This document shows positions 1 through 7,567 of a stretch of 64,000 nt of DNA, one piece after another (within the stretch, counting starts at the first letter, position 1; each line of letters starts with the position of its first letter). The stretch comes from an uncultured Eubacterium sp. (lineage in GTDB: Bacteria; Bacillota; Clostridia; Lachnospirales; Lachnospiraceae), in assembly GCA_910584245.1 (NCBI GenBank), contig CAJTZF010000012.1:15245-79244 (forward strand), in the 5' to 3' direction. The notes beneath the pieces are model-generated. The model was given only the letters and a program-made list of their open reading frames with translations. It made no database searches and was not told the origin of the DNA. Position numbers and translations under genes: made by a program.

Positions 1-2
1 CG

Positions 3-485
3 ACAGATAACAGCCAGCCGGCAATAGGTGTTTTGTCTGCGGATTATCAATATGGAGACAACCCAGAAGATGTCATTAAAAAGGGATCGCTCATTTTTAC
101 GGGCATCTATAAAGGAAACCCCGCTTATAATGTCGTCGTGCTATATGATACACAAGGCAATGTAATCGGCGCAAAGGACGGCAATGTCCAGGCGGGCCAG
201 GTGATTTTTGCAGATGTTCCGGAACAGGGCAATTTAGGCGAAACGTCCGATGGAACCTGGGTATATTATGTAGAACCGGGACAGTGGAATGAAGATACGT
301 TAGGGAAAATCGAGGGCGTGCGCGGTGAGTTGTATCGTGTGGATGACGCCCTGACGCTAGAGGGTGAACGGATTGTCAGTGATACGCAGGTGATCCGCAT
401 TCCAAGCGTTCTGCCCGATATTACTTTCACAGGCGGCGCAAAACGTGACGCCTACGCAATAAATGGAGGCAATAATGAAAAATAG
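3..485 (+). CDS. C-terminal part of an unidentified protein (5' end outside window)
   Basis: The reading frame is open from the first bases of the window and ends at 485, so only about 160 C-terminal residues are visible. The visible part is acidic and rich in Gly, Asp and Val, with beta-strand-like spacing typical of a surface or extracellular domain, and it has no membrane segment. The stop overlaps the start of the next gene by 11 bp, which suggests translational coupling and a shared transcript with the secreted protein downstream. I do not recognise a family; cell-surface location is inferred from composition and neighbour. Confidence 0.6.
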   Translation, partial: TDNSQPAIGVLSADYQYGDNPEDVIKKGSLIFTGIYKGNPAYNVVVLYDTQGNVIGAKDGNVQAGQVIFADVPEQGNLGETSDGTWVYYVEPGQWNEDTLGKIEGVRGELYRVDDALTLEGERIVSDTQVIRIPSVLPDITFTGGAKRDAYAINGGNNEK

Positions 486-1605
486 AATTACGTTTGTATT
501 GACATTTTTATTTCTCTTTTTGGCAGTTCCGGTGGCTGCTGCGGCCGCGGAAGCAAATAGCGGCACGCTGGCGGCTGACAAAAATAACGTAGCGGTGTCG
601 CTGCATCTTCCGGCGGGAAAGACAGAGGGGATTACTTCCCTCCGTCTGCAGCTGCGCGTCTCGGTTGTTAGCGGAAGTATGGGGAAACCAGTCTTTTTAT
701 TTGACAACGCGGTCAAAAGCGCCGTTAAGGATGCCCATATCAGTAAGGAAAAAGACGGCGGTTATTTGGTTGATATTATCATTTCCGGGAAAAAGGAACA
801 GAAGCTATTTACAGATAGTGGGAACGTAAAACTCGGAACTTTGAGTGTGGCGCCAACAAGCCAGGATTACCAGATCCGGGTGGAGTTTGCCGGTAAGGCG
901 GATGGCACCGGAAAACCGACGGTAACTTATGTGGACAGTGCGGGGCTGAATTCTGTTACGGCTCCCCTTTCCAAGGCAGACCCTGTCATTGTGAAACCGG
1001 CGGGCGGACTGCCTTCGCAATCTCCGTCAGACCAGGGAACACAGTCTTTTGGAAAGAAGCTAAAATTAACGGTTTCGGTGAAAAATGGATCAAACCGAGT
1101 AACGTTTAAGTGGACGAGGGAGGAAGGCGCAGATGGTTATGTCCTCTTCAAGTACAATACGTCAAAGAAGAAATATGTGCGCGTGAAGACGTTTGCGAAC
1201 CCGAAAACGGTTTCTTATTCTAAAAAGTATAAGTATGCTGGTAAGTATTCATTTAAGCTGCGCGCGTATAAGGTTACAGCGGCTGGAACGAAGGCATATG
1301 GCAGTTTCAGTTCGGCAGCTAAGGTTAAACTTCCCCCTGCTAAGGTGAAGGGAGTTGCTAAGAGCCAGAGCTATTTGAAGACCACGCTTTCCTGGAAGAA
1401 GGTTTCGAAGGCAAAAGGATATGAGATTTACCGAAGCCAGAAAAAGAATGGAAAGTTCTCACGGGTTAAAATAGTCCGAACGGGTAAAACAAACCGTGTT
1501 ACGATAAAGCAAAAAAAGAGCCGGGTTTATTATTATAAGATCAGGGCTTTTGTAAAGGGCATAAATAAAAAGCGCGTATACGGTAACTTTAGTGTTGTAA
1601 AATAA
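475..1605 (+). CDS. secreted protein with cohesin-like and tandem fibronectin-III-like domains
   Basis: 376 aa. The ATG at 475 is preferred because GGAGG lies at 465-469 and it begins a clear signal peptide (MKNR, a hydrophobic stretch, then VPVAAAAAEA). Residues about 30-165 form a beta-rich domain that resembles the cohesin-like modules of clostridial surface proteins. After a Pro/Ser linker come two Lys/Tyr-rich repeats of about 90 residues (W-x-GY-x-hydrophobic pattern: ADGYVLFKY, then AKGYEIYRS), characteristic of fibronectin-III-like repeats in Lachnospiraceae exported proteins. There is no sortase or SLH motif at the C terminus. The role is unknown; adhesion or carbohydrate interaction is only a guess from the domains. 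Confidence 0.7.
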   Translation: MKNRITFVLTFLFLFLAVPVAAAAAEANSGTLAADKNNVAVSLHLPAGKTEGITSLRLQLRVSVVSGSMGKPVFLFDNAVKSAVKDAHISKEKDGGYLVDIIISGKKEQKLFTDSGNVKLGTLSVAPTSQDYQIRVEFAGKADGTGKPTVTYVDSAGLNSVTAPLSKADPVIVKPAGGLPSQSPSDQGTQSFGKKLKLTVSVKNGSNRVTFKWTREEGADGYVLFKYNTSKKKYVRVKTFANPKTVSYSKKYKYAGKYSFKLRAYKVTAAGTKAYGSFSSAAKVKLPPAKVKGVAKSQSYLKTTLSWKKVSKAKGYEIYRSQKKNGKFSRVKIVRTGKTNRVTIKQKKSRVYYYKIRAFVKGINKKRVYGNFSVVK

Positions 1606-1641
1606 AGCGCTGTAAATTCATGTGAAAGATTGTCAATAAGA

Positions 1642-1670
1642 ACATATTCCCCCTACCCCCTGCATACAAT
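1642..1670 (+). promoter_or_regulatory. sigma-E-type promoter of spoIIID
   Basis: ACATATT at 1642-1648, a 14-nt spacer, then CATACAAT at 1663-1670. The -10 fits the mother-cell sigma-E consensus CATACAHT fully and the -35 fits KMATATT in six of seven positions with the usual spacing. spoIIID belongs to the sigma-E regulon in Bacillus and Clostridium, which supports the call. The -10 lies in the loop of the hairpin at 1653-1695. Confidence 0.75.
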
Positions 1671-1701
1671 GAAACAACGAGTACTCAGGGGGTAGTTTTT
1701 T
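1653..1701 (+). terminator. hairpin plus T-tract overlapping the spoIIID ribosome binding site
   Basis: CTACCCCCTG at 1653-1662 pairs perfectly (10 bp) with CAGGGGGTAG at 1686-1695, followed by six T at 1696-1701. This is a rho-independent terminator for transcripts from the upstream gene. Its right arm contains the GGGGG that serves as the Shine-Dalgarno of spoIIID, and the T-tract runs into the TTG start codon. Confidence 0.7.
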
Positions 1702-1987
1702 GAAATCATATATCGAGCAGCGTGCCATCGAGATTGGGAATTACATTGTGGAAAACGGCGCAACGGTACGGCAGACGGCAAAAAAGTTTGGCGTGTCAAA
1801 AAGCACGGTACATAAGGATGTAACAGAACGGATGATGCAGATTAATCCGACATTAGCGGCACAGGCAAGAAAGATACTTGATATAAACAAATCAGAGCGG
1901 CATATCCGGGGCGGGATGGCCACGAAGGAAAAGTATCACCAGCTGCATGAGCATATACAGGGAGACAAAGTTAATAGTTTGTGTTAG
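1700..1987 (+). CDS. spoIIID: stage III sporulation transcriptional regulator SpoIIID
   Basis: 95 aa. It is a mother-cell DNA-binding protein that activates and represses sigma-E-dependent genes and prepares for sigma-K. The N-terminal helix-turn-helix (VRQTAKKFGVSKSTVHKDV) and the following R-HIRGGMATKEKY basic tail match the SpoIIID family closely in sequence and length. The start is TTG at 1700 with a GGGGG Shine-Dalgarno at 1688-1692. A sigma-E promoter directly precedes it and a strong terminator follows, so it is monocistronic. Confidence 0.95.
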   Translation: MKSYIEQRAIEIGNYIVENGATVRQTAKKFGVSKSTVHKDVTERMMQINPTLAAQARKILDINKSERHIRGGMATKEKYHQLHEHIQGDKVNSLC

Positions 1988-1996
1988 AAGGCTTTG

Positions 1997-2050
1997 AGAG
2001 CAATGGTGTCATTTGGGAGAGAATTGTTGATGCCGTTGCTCTGTTTTTTT
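1997..2050 (+). terminator. rho-independent terminator after spoIIID
   Basis: A 15-bp stem with three G-U pairs is formed by 1997-2011 (AGAGCAATGGTGTCA) and 2028-2042, followed by G and seven T (2044-2050). It separates spoIIID from the Rnf operon. Confidence 0.85.
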
Positions 2051-2083
2051 AGAAAAGTTCCTGGCGGCGTTGATTGGTGATAC

Positions 2084-2112
2084 TTGTTTTTTGTCGAAAA
2101 AAGTGTTATTAT
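2084..2112 (+). promoter_or_regulatory. probable sigma-A promoter of the rnf operon
   Basis: TTGTTT at 2084-2089, a 17-nt spacer and TATTAT at 2107-2112, placed between the spoIIID terminator and the strong AAAGGAGGAGGA ribosome binding site of rnfC. No other good candidate lies in the gap. Confidence 0.5.
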
Positions 2113-2164
2113 AAGAGCTATCAGTACTAGCTTTAAATTAAAAAAATAAAGGAGGAGGATTTAC

Positions 2165-3493
2165 TTGGGAAAATCAACCTTTAGAGGGGGAACGCATCCA
2201 TACGAGGGAAAAGAGCTGAGTATGGATAATCCGATTCAGACAGTGATGCCGAAGGAAGAATTGGTATTTCCTATGAGTCAGCATATCGGAGCCCCTGCAA
2301 CACCAACTGTATCCGTCGGAGATACAGTGAAAATGGGACAGATCATCGGTGAGGCAAGTGGATTTATCTCTGCCAATATTGTGAGTTCGGTTTCCGGAAA
2401 GGTGACAAAAATTGAACCCAGGCTTACCGGGTCCGGGGCAAAGGTAAACTGCGTTGTCATTGAAAACGATGGGGAGTACCAGGGCGTCGATGGATTTGGA
2501 CAAGAGCGGGATTACACGTCTCTGTCGAAAGACGAGATCCGTCAGATCATTAAGGACGCCGGCATTGTCGGAATGGGTGGCGCAGGATTTCCAACGAATG
2601 TCAAGGTGACGCCGAAAAATGAGGATGAAATCGAATATGTGATTATCAATGGTGCGGAGTGCGAGCCATATTTGACATCGGATTACCGTCTCATGATGGA
2701 AAAGCCAGAACAGCTTATTACCGGCTTGAAGGTTCTTTTGAGCCTGTTTGACCACGCCCAGGGTATTATTGCGGTCGAGGACAATAAGCCGGAGGCTATT
2801 TCAAGACTTGGGTATCTGACGCAGAATGAAGAAAAGATTTCTGTCAAGGAGCTTAAGACAAAGTATCCTCAGGGAGCAGAACGTCAGGTGATCTATGTGA
2901 CGACGGGAAGAAAGATTTATTCGAAAATGCTTCCGGCAGATGCGGGATGTGTTGTGGACAACGTACAGACGGTGCTGGCAGTTTATGATGCCGTATGCAG
3001 AAACATACCGTCAATTAGCCGGGTTATGACGTTGACAGGAGATGCAATGATGCGGCCTCAAAACTATGAGGTCAAATTCGGCATGAGCCATGCGGAGCTT
3101 CTGGAAGAAGCGGGCGGACTTGTCGAAGGGGGAGCAGAAAAATTGATTTCGGGCGGTCCTATGATGGGAATGGCGATGTATGACTTGAATGTGCCGATTA
3201 CAAAAACAAGCTCTTCGATATTGGCGATGTCCAAGGATGAAGTGGCCGCCAATGCACCGACGAATTGTATCCGCTGCGGACGCTGTGTGTCCGTTTGCCC
3301 GAGCCATCTCGTACCACATAAAATGGCGCTGGCGGCCGCCCGGTCTGATCTTGCGGCATTTGAGAAGTTAAACGGGATGGAATGCTACGAATGTGGAACT
3401 TGTACTTATGTCTGTCCGGCGAAACGAAGACTTACGCAGTCGTTTAAACAGGCTAGGCGGGCAGTGATGGACAATGCCCGTAAAAATAAATAG
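2165..3493 (+). CDS. rnfC: Rnf complex subunit RnfC
   Basis: 442 aa. RnfC is the peripheral subunit of the ferredoxin:NAD+ oxidoreductase that binds NADH/FMN and passes electrons via two 4Fe-4S clusters. Visible features: the N-terminal RnfC barrel (TFRGGTHPYEGKE), the nucleotide/FMN-binding segment around GAGFPTNVK and NGAECEPYLTSD, the SLBB-like region, and two CxxCxxCxxxCP motifs near the C terminus (CIRCGRCVSVCP and CYECGTCTYVCP). Start is TTG at 2165 behind AAAGGAGGAGGA. It is the first gene of rnfCDGEAB, the usual clostridial order. The complex couples ferredoxin oxidation to sodium or proton export. Confidence 0.95.
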   Translation: MGKSTFRGGTHPYEGKELSMDNPIQTVMPKEELVFPMSQHIGAPATPTVSVGDTVKMGQIIGEASGFISANIVSSVSGKVTKIEPRLTGSGAKVNCVVIENDGEYQGVDGFGQERDYTSLSKDEIRQIIKDAGIVGMGGAGFPTNVKVTPKNEDEIEYVIINGAECEPYLTSDYRLMMEKPEQLITGLKVLLSLFDHAQGIIAVEDNKPEAISRLGYLTQNEEKISVKELKTKYPQGAERQVIYVTTGRKIYSKMLPADAGCVVDNVQTVLAVYDAVCRNIPSISRVMTLTGDAMMRPQNYEVKFGMSHAELLEEAGGLVEGGAEKLISGGPMMGMAMYDLNVPITKTSSSILAMSKDEVAANAPTNCIRCGRCVSVCPSHLVPHKMALAAARSDLAAFEKLNGMECYECGTCTYVCPAKRRLTQSFKQARRAVMDNARKNK

Positions 3494-3667
3494 GCAGTCA
3501 TAGTAAATGGAGGTCTGGACGGGTAAATAGGAATGGTTATTCGTCCAGGGATTTGTGCAAACGATTCAGAATGAGGAAAGAGTGGGAAAAGTGTTCACTC
3601 TGGGGGTTTGTGTGCGCACGCACAAACTTCATTATGCACAATAAGGCGTGCGCGAATGGAGGAAAAA
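3494..3667 (+). promoter_or_regulatory. structured intergenic leader between rnfC and rnfD
   Basis: This 174-bp gap is unusual because the other rnf genes touch or overlap. It holds a hairpin CTGGACG/CGTCCAG (3515-3521 with 3542-3548), a hairpin GTTTGTG/CACAAAC (3606-3612 with 3621-3627), and an alternative 8-bp pairing GCGCACGC/GCGTGCGC (3614-3621 with 3646-3653) that uses bases of the second hairpin and ends just before the GGAGG of rnfD. The two last pairings exclude each other. No T-tract follows, so translational control or RNA processing is more likely than termination. Confidence 0.35.
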
Positions 3668-4663
3668 ATGGATAAATTATTGAATGTATCATCATCCCCT
3701 CATGTCTGTGACAAATCATCAACGAAGTCTATTATGAGGGATGTTGTTATCGCACTAATTCCGGCTACGCTTGTTGGTATCGGAAATTTTGGTGTAAGGG
3801 CATTGCTGGTTGTTTTGACGACATGCGCCAGCGCGGTATTGGCTGAGTATATCTGGCAGAGATGCATGAAACAGCCGATTACCACAAGTGATTTTAGCGC
3901 CCTTTTGACAGGTCTTTTACTGGCGCTGAACCTTCCGGCTACGCTTCCGTTATGGATGTGTGTGCTCGGTGGTGTGTTTGCAGTTATTGTCGTCAAGCAG
4001 CTGTTTGGCGGACTTGGCCAGAATTTCATGAATCCGGCGCTTGGGGCAAGATGCTTTTTAATGTTATCTTTCAGCAGTGCGATGACGAATAGTTTTGCGA
4101 TTCCAAAAGGAAACGCTGTGTGGGGCGGCTATCAGGCGACGCTGGATGCAGTATCAAGCGCCACGCCGCTTATGCAGGTGAAGGAAGCAACCTGCCAGGC
4201 CGATCTTGGAACGACATTGAAGGATATGTTCCTTGGAACGACGTGGGGGACGATTGGAGAGACGTCAGCGCTTGCAATACTCATTGGTGGTATTTACCTG
4301 ATCTTAAAAAAGATTATCGACTGGAAGATTCCAGTGATTTATATTTTAACTTTTGTAGTATTTAATTTGGTCTATTCTTTTGCGACGGACAGCTATGTTC
4401 CCGTATTTTATGAGGTGTGTGGCGGTGGACTGATGCTCGGTGCATTTTTTATGGCGACCGATTATGTCACAAGTCCGATTACCAGCCGTGGAAAGGTGCT
4501 GTTTGCCATACTGCTTGGTTTGTTGACCGGATTATTCCGTTTCTTTGGAGAGTCGGCGGAAGGAGTATCCTTTGCCATTATTATCGGAAATCTTTTTGTG
4601 CCATTGATTGAGATGGTGACGATTCCGAAGGCATTTGGAAAGGAGGGCAAGGTGAATGAGTAG
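3668..4663 (+). CDS. rnfD: Rnf complex subunit RnfD
   Basis: 331 aa with about nine membrane segments. RnfD is an integral subunit that carries a covalently bound FMN and helps form the ion path. ATG 3668 is chosen because GGAGG lies at 3658-3662; an in-frame ATG further upstream would add a Cys/Arg-rich tail unlike the family. The NQR2/RnfD core is clear (TSDFSALLTGLLLALNLP, NFMNPALGARCFLM). The flavinylation site reads VSSATPL with Thr166, so SSAT instead of the more usual SGAT. Overlaps rnfG by 8 bp. Confidence 0.95.
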   Translation: MDKLLNVSSSPHVCDKSSTKSIMRDVVIALIPATLVGIGNFGVRALLVVLTTCASAVLAEYIWQRCMKQPITTSDFSALLTGLLLALNLPATLPLWMCVLGGVFAVIVVKQLFGGLGQNFMNPALGARCFLMLSFSSAMTNSFAIPKGNAVWGGYQATLDAVSSATPLMQVKEATCQADLGTTLKDMFLGTTWGTIGETSALAILIGGIYLILKKIIDWKIPVIYILTFVVFNLVYSFATDSYVPVFYEVCGGGLMLGAFFMATDYVTSPITSRGKVLFAILLGLLTGLFRFFGESAEGVSFAIIIGNLFVPLIEMVTIPKAFGKEGKVNE

Positions 4664-5363
4664 TGAAAAGAAAGAACGGTCCTTTGTCATTGATGCGATT
4701 ATTCTCTGTGTGATTACCCTTGTGCTTGGCTTCATTCTGGCCGAAGTATATTCGATTACCAAGCAGCCGATTAAGGAGGCAAATGCCAAGACTGAAAATG
4801 AAGCTTGTGAAGCGGTGATTTCGGCGCTGGACGGTGCAGAGGTCGCGGATGCTGGCGATGACGCTGCCGAGGCGGCAAATGAGTTTATGAAGACACATGT
4901 CATCCACAAATCCGTTTCGGAGGGAGAAGTGGAAGAGGAGGCCTCGGATTCTTATTCCAAACATGTTGTTGTTACGGCGATGAAGAAGCTTCAGGTAGGA
5001 GGCTCTGACGCCGGTTATGTGTATATTGCAAGCGCCAAAAAAGGATACGGCGGAAGTATTTCGTTCGTGCTCGGTGTATGCGACGGTGTGGTGACAGGAC
5101 TTGAGATTACAAACCAGTCCGAGACGGCTGGCCTCGGAGCAAATTGTGAGAGCGATGCGTTTAAATCAAAGTTTGATTTAGATAAGGAGCTCCAGTATCC
5201 GTCCAGCGACAGCCTTCCGATGTATTTTAAGCCGGGAACTACCCCGAAGGATGCGCAGGGGCAGATTGAGGCAATGTCCGGTGCGACGGTTACTTCCCGT
5301 GCGATCACAAACGCAGTCAAAGGGATCCTTTTATACGACAAAGAGTTAAGGGGGGGTAAATGA
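4656..5363 (+). CDS. rnfG: Rnf complex subunit RnfG
   Basis: 235 aa. One N-terminal membrane anchor (residues about 10-31) is followed by an extracytoplasmic FMN-binding domain. The covalent FMN motif SGATVTS is intact, with Thr211 as the flavin acceptor, and the GYGG and SETAGLGAN segments typical of RnfG are present. Starts inside the end of rnfD and ends at the start of rnfE, which implies translational coupling. Confidence 0.95.
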   Translation: MSSEKKERSFVIDAIILCVITLVLGFILAEVYSITKQPIKEANAKTENEACEAVISALDGAEVADAGDDAAEAANEFMKTHVIHKSVSEGEVEEEASDSYSKHVVVTAMKKLQVGGSDAGYVYIASAKKGYGGSISFVLGVCDGVVTGLEITNQSETAGLGANCESDAFKSKFDLDKELQYPSSDSLPMYFKPGTTPKDAQGQIEAMSGATVTSRAITNAVKGILLYDKELRGGK

Positions 5364-6082
5364 TGAGTAAGTATATAGAACGTCTTCAAAATGGTATTAT
5401 TAAAGAAAACCCGACCTTTGTCATGATGCTTGGAATGTGTCCGACACTTGCCGTGACGTCAAGCGCCGTCAATGCGATTGGTATGGGATTATCTACAACA
5501 GTAGTATTGATTTTGTCCAATATACTGATTTCTGCACTCCGCAATATTATACCGGACAGAGTTCGGATTCCGGCATTTATCGTGGTCGTTGCCTCGTTCG
5601 TGACGATCGTACAGTTGTTGTTACAGGCATATTTGCCTGCACTGAATAGCGCGCTTGGTGTATACATACCGTTGATCGTGGTAAACTGTATTATTCTCGG
5701 CCGCGCAGAGGCATATGCATCCAAAAACCCGATCGTGTTATCGGCCTTGGATGGAGTGGGAATGGGACTGGGATTTACCGTAGGTCTTACCTTTATCGGT
5801 ATCTTCCGTGAAATACTCGGCAGCGGGGCTGTTTTTGGCTTTCAGTTTATACCGGATTCATTCCATATCGCTATGTTTGTCATGGCGCCGGGAGCGTTTT
5901 TCGTCCTTGCCGGGCTGACAGCGTTACAGAACAAGCTGAAAATGCCTTGTGCAACCAATACGCCTGAAGCGGAAGAGGCTTCATGTACTGGTAACTGTGC
6001 CGCATGTGCCAGCCAGTCAGATACGTGTGGCAAAACTCCTGCGGAGGGAATATCCGTGAATGGAAAGGAGGATGACAAATGA
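5363..6082 (+). CDS. rnfE: Rnf complex subunit RnfE with Cys-rich C-terminal tail
   Basis: 239 aa, six membrane segments. RnfE pairs with RnfA to hold an intramembrane iron-sulfur centre; the conserved motifs GMCPTLAVT and VNCIILGRAEAYA supply the Cys ligands. ATG 5363 is preferred over 5360 for spacing from the G-run at 5350-5356. After the last membrane helix (about residue 194) there is a roughly 40-residue hydrophilic tail with five cysteines (MPCA, ASCTGNCAACA, SDTC) that the core Rnf fold does not need. Confidence 0.93.
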   Translation: MSKYIERLQNGIIKENPTFVMMLGMCPTLAVTSSAVNAIGMGLSTTVVLILSNILISALRNIIPDRVRIPAFIVVVASFVTIVQLLLQAYLPALNSALGVYIPLIVVNCIILGRAEAYASKNPIVLSALDGVGMGLGFTVGLTFIGIFREILGSGAVFGFQFIPDSFHIAMFVMAPGAFFVLAGLTALQNKLKMPCATNTPEAEEASCTGNCAACASQSDTCGKTPAEGISVNGKEDDK

Positions 6083-6654
6083 GTTTATTTACAATTCTTT
6101 TTACGGCTGCCCTGGTCAACAATTTTGTGTTAAGCCAGTTTATGGGTATTTGTCCGTTCCTCGGCGTGAGCAAGAAGGTAGAGACAGCAGCAGGCATGGG
6201 CGGTGCGGTGCTTTTCGTTATTACGATCGCATCCCTTTGCACGAGCCTGTTATACAATTATCTGCTTCTTCCATTTGAGCTGGAGTATTTGAATACGATC
6301 GTATTCATTCTTGTGATTGCGGCATTGGTACAGTTTGTGGAAATGGTACTCAAGAAAATGATGCCGGCCCTTTACAAGTCTCTGGGTGTATATCTTCCGC
6401 TGATTACGACCAACTGTGCCGTTCTCGGTGTGGCGCTGCTCAGTGTCCAGAATGAGTACAATGTGCTGGAGAGCGTTATTAACGGTATCGGAGCATCGGT
6501 GGGATTTCTTATCGCTATCGTCCTGATGGCGGGCATTCGTGAGAAACTTGAAAACAGCAATATTCCGGAAGCCTTCAAGGGCACACCGATCGTATTAATT
6601 ACCGCTGGTCTGATGGCGATCGCATTTTGTGGCTTTGGCGGAGTGGGCTTTTGA
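6079..6654 (+). CDS. rnfA: Rnf complex subunit RnfA
   Basis: 191 aa, six membrane segments, standard family length. Conserved segments FVLSQFMGICPFLGVS and TTNCAVLGVAL carry the cysteines that co-ordinate the membrane 2Fe-2S centre shared with RnfE. ATG overlaps the rnfE stop by four bases. Part of the ferredoxin:NAD+ oxidoreductase. Confidence 0.95.
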   Translation: MSLFTILFTAALVNNFVLSQFMGICPFLGVSKKVETAAGMGGAVLFVITIASLCTSLLYNYLLLPFELEYLNTIVFILVIAALVQFVEMVLKKMMPALYKSLGVYLPLITTNCAVLGVALLSVQNEYNVLESVINGIGASVGFLIAIVLMAGIREKLENSNIPEAFKGTPIVLITAGLMAIAFCGFGGVGF

Positions 6655-6671
6655 TAAATGGGAGGATTTAT

Positions 6672-7457
6672 ATGAATACTATACTTATATCAGTGGTACT
6701 ACTAGGAGTGCTTGGTATTGCGATCGGACTCCTGCTGGGTGTGGCTGGAAAGTTCTTTGCTGTAGAGGTTGACGAGCGCGTCGACCAGGTCCGGGAATGT
6801 CTTCCGGGAAATAACTGCGGCGGCTGTGGATTCCCTGGCTGTGATGGACTTGCAGAGGCCATCGTCTCAGGAAGTGCGGAAGTAAACGGATGTCCTGTCG
6901 GCGGGGCGCCCGTTGCGGAAAAGATCGGGGCTATTCTCGGTGTAGAGGCCGGAGCTGGCGTGAAAATGGTAGCCAGAGTGCGCTGCGCCGGGACATGTGA
7001 CCAGGCATCGGTCAAATATAATTATGTCGGTACAATGGATTGCCGGCAGGCGGTTATGGTGCCGGGACGCGGTGACAAGGCGTGTTCGTATGGGTGTCTT
7101 GGACTTGGTTCCTGTGTGTCTGCCTGTCAGTTTGGCGCTCTTTCAATCCAGGATGGAATTGCCGTGGTGGATAAAGAGAAATGTGTTGCCTGCGGCAAGT
7201 GTGTAGAAATTTGTCCCAATCATGTTATTTCGCTTGAACCTTATGAAACGAAATATCAGGTTCAGTGTAACTCCAATGACAAGGGCAAGGACGTTATGAG
7301 CGTTTGTAAGACGGGATGTATCGGCTGCGGAATTTGTGTGAAGCAGTGTGAGTTTGGCGCGGTTACGTTGGAAAATAACCTTGCATCAATTGATGCGGAA
7401 AAGTGCCAGGGTTGCGGCAAGTGCGCCGAGAAGTGCCCGAAAAAGGTAATTTGTTAA
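6672..7457 (+). CDS. rnfB: Rnf complex ferredoxin-type subunit RnfB
   Basis: 261 aa. RnfB is the electron entry subunit that takes electrons from reduced ferredoxin. ATG 6672 sits 6 bases behind GGAGG at 6661-6665. An N-terminal membrane helix is followed by the 4Fe-4S domain CGGCGFPGCDGLAEAI and then several ferredoxin-type CxxCxxCxxxC/P clusters, including CVACGKCVEICP, CIGCGICVKQC and CQGCGKCAEKCP at the C terminus. Last gene of the operon; a long hairpin follows. Confidence 0.95.
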   Translation: MNTILISVVLLGVLGIAIGLLLGVAGKFFAVEVDERVDQVRECLPGNNCGGCGFPGCDGLAEAIVSGSAEVNGCPVGGAPVAEKIGAILGVEAGAGVKMVARVRCAGTCDQASVKYNYVGTMDCRQAVMVPGRGDKACSYGCLGLGSCVSACQFGALSIQDGIAVVDKEKCVACGKCVEICPNHVISLEPYETKYQVQCNSNDKGKDVMSVCKTGCIGCGICVKQCEFGAVTLENNLASIDAEKCQGCGKCAEKCPKKVIC

Positions 7458-7472
7458 TTCAACTGTGATGTT

Positions 7473-7531
7473 CCGCCAGGCGGGTAAGGGATGAGCGCTT
7501 TTGTGCACACATCCGCTTATCCGCCTGACGG
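7473..7531 (+). terminator. long hairpin after the rnf operon
   Basis: The arms 7473-7493 and 7510-7531 form a stem of about 20 bp with one mismatch, one G-U pair and one bulge (CCGCCAGGCGG pairs with CCGCCTGACGG). It is followed by GTCTTTCACCC, which is not a good U-tract, so termination may be partial or the element may stabilise the 3' end of the rnf mRNA. Confidence 0.5.
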
Positions 7532-7567
7532 TCTTTCACCCATTTTGATGAAAGGAAAGGGATGCCA

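Noticed and set aside
2174..2755. Open frame of 193 codons on the minus strand inside rnfC.
   Set aside because: Complete overlap with an unmistakable rnfC, no ribosome site, and no recognisable protein pattern.
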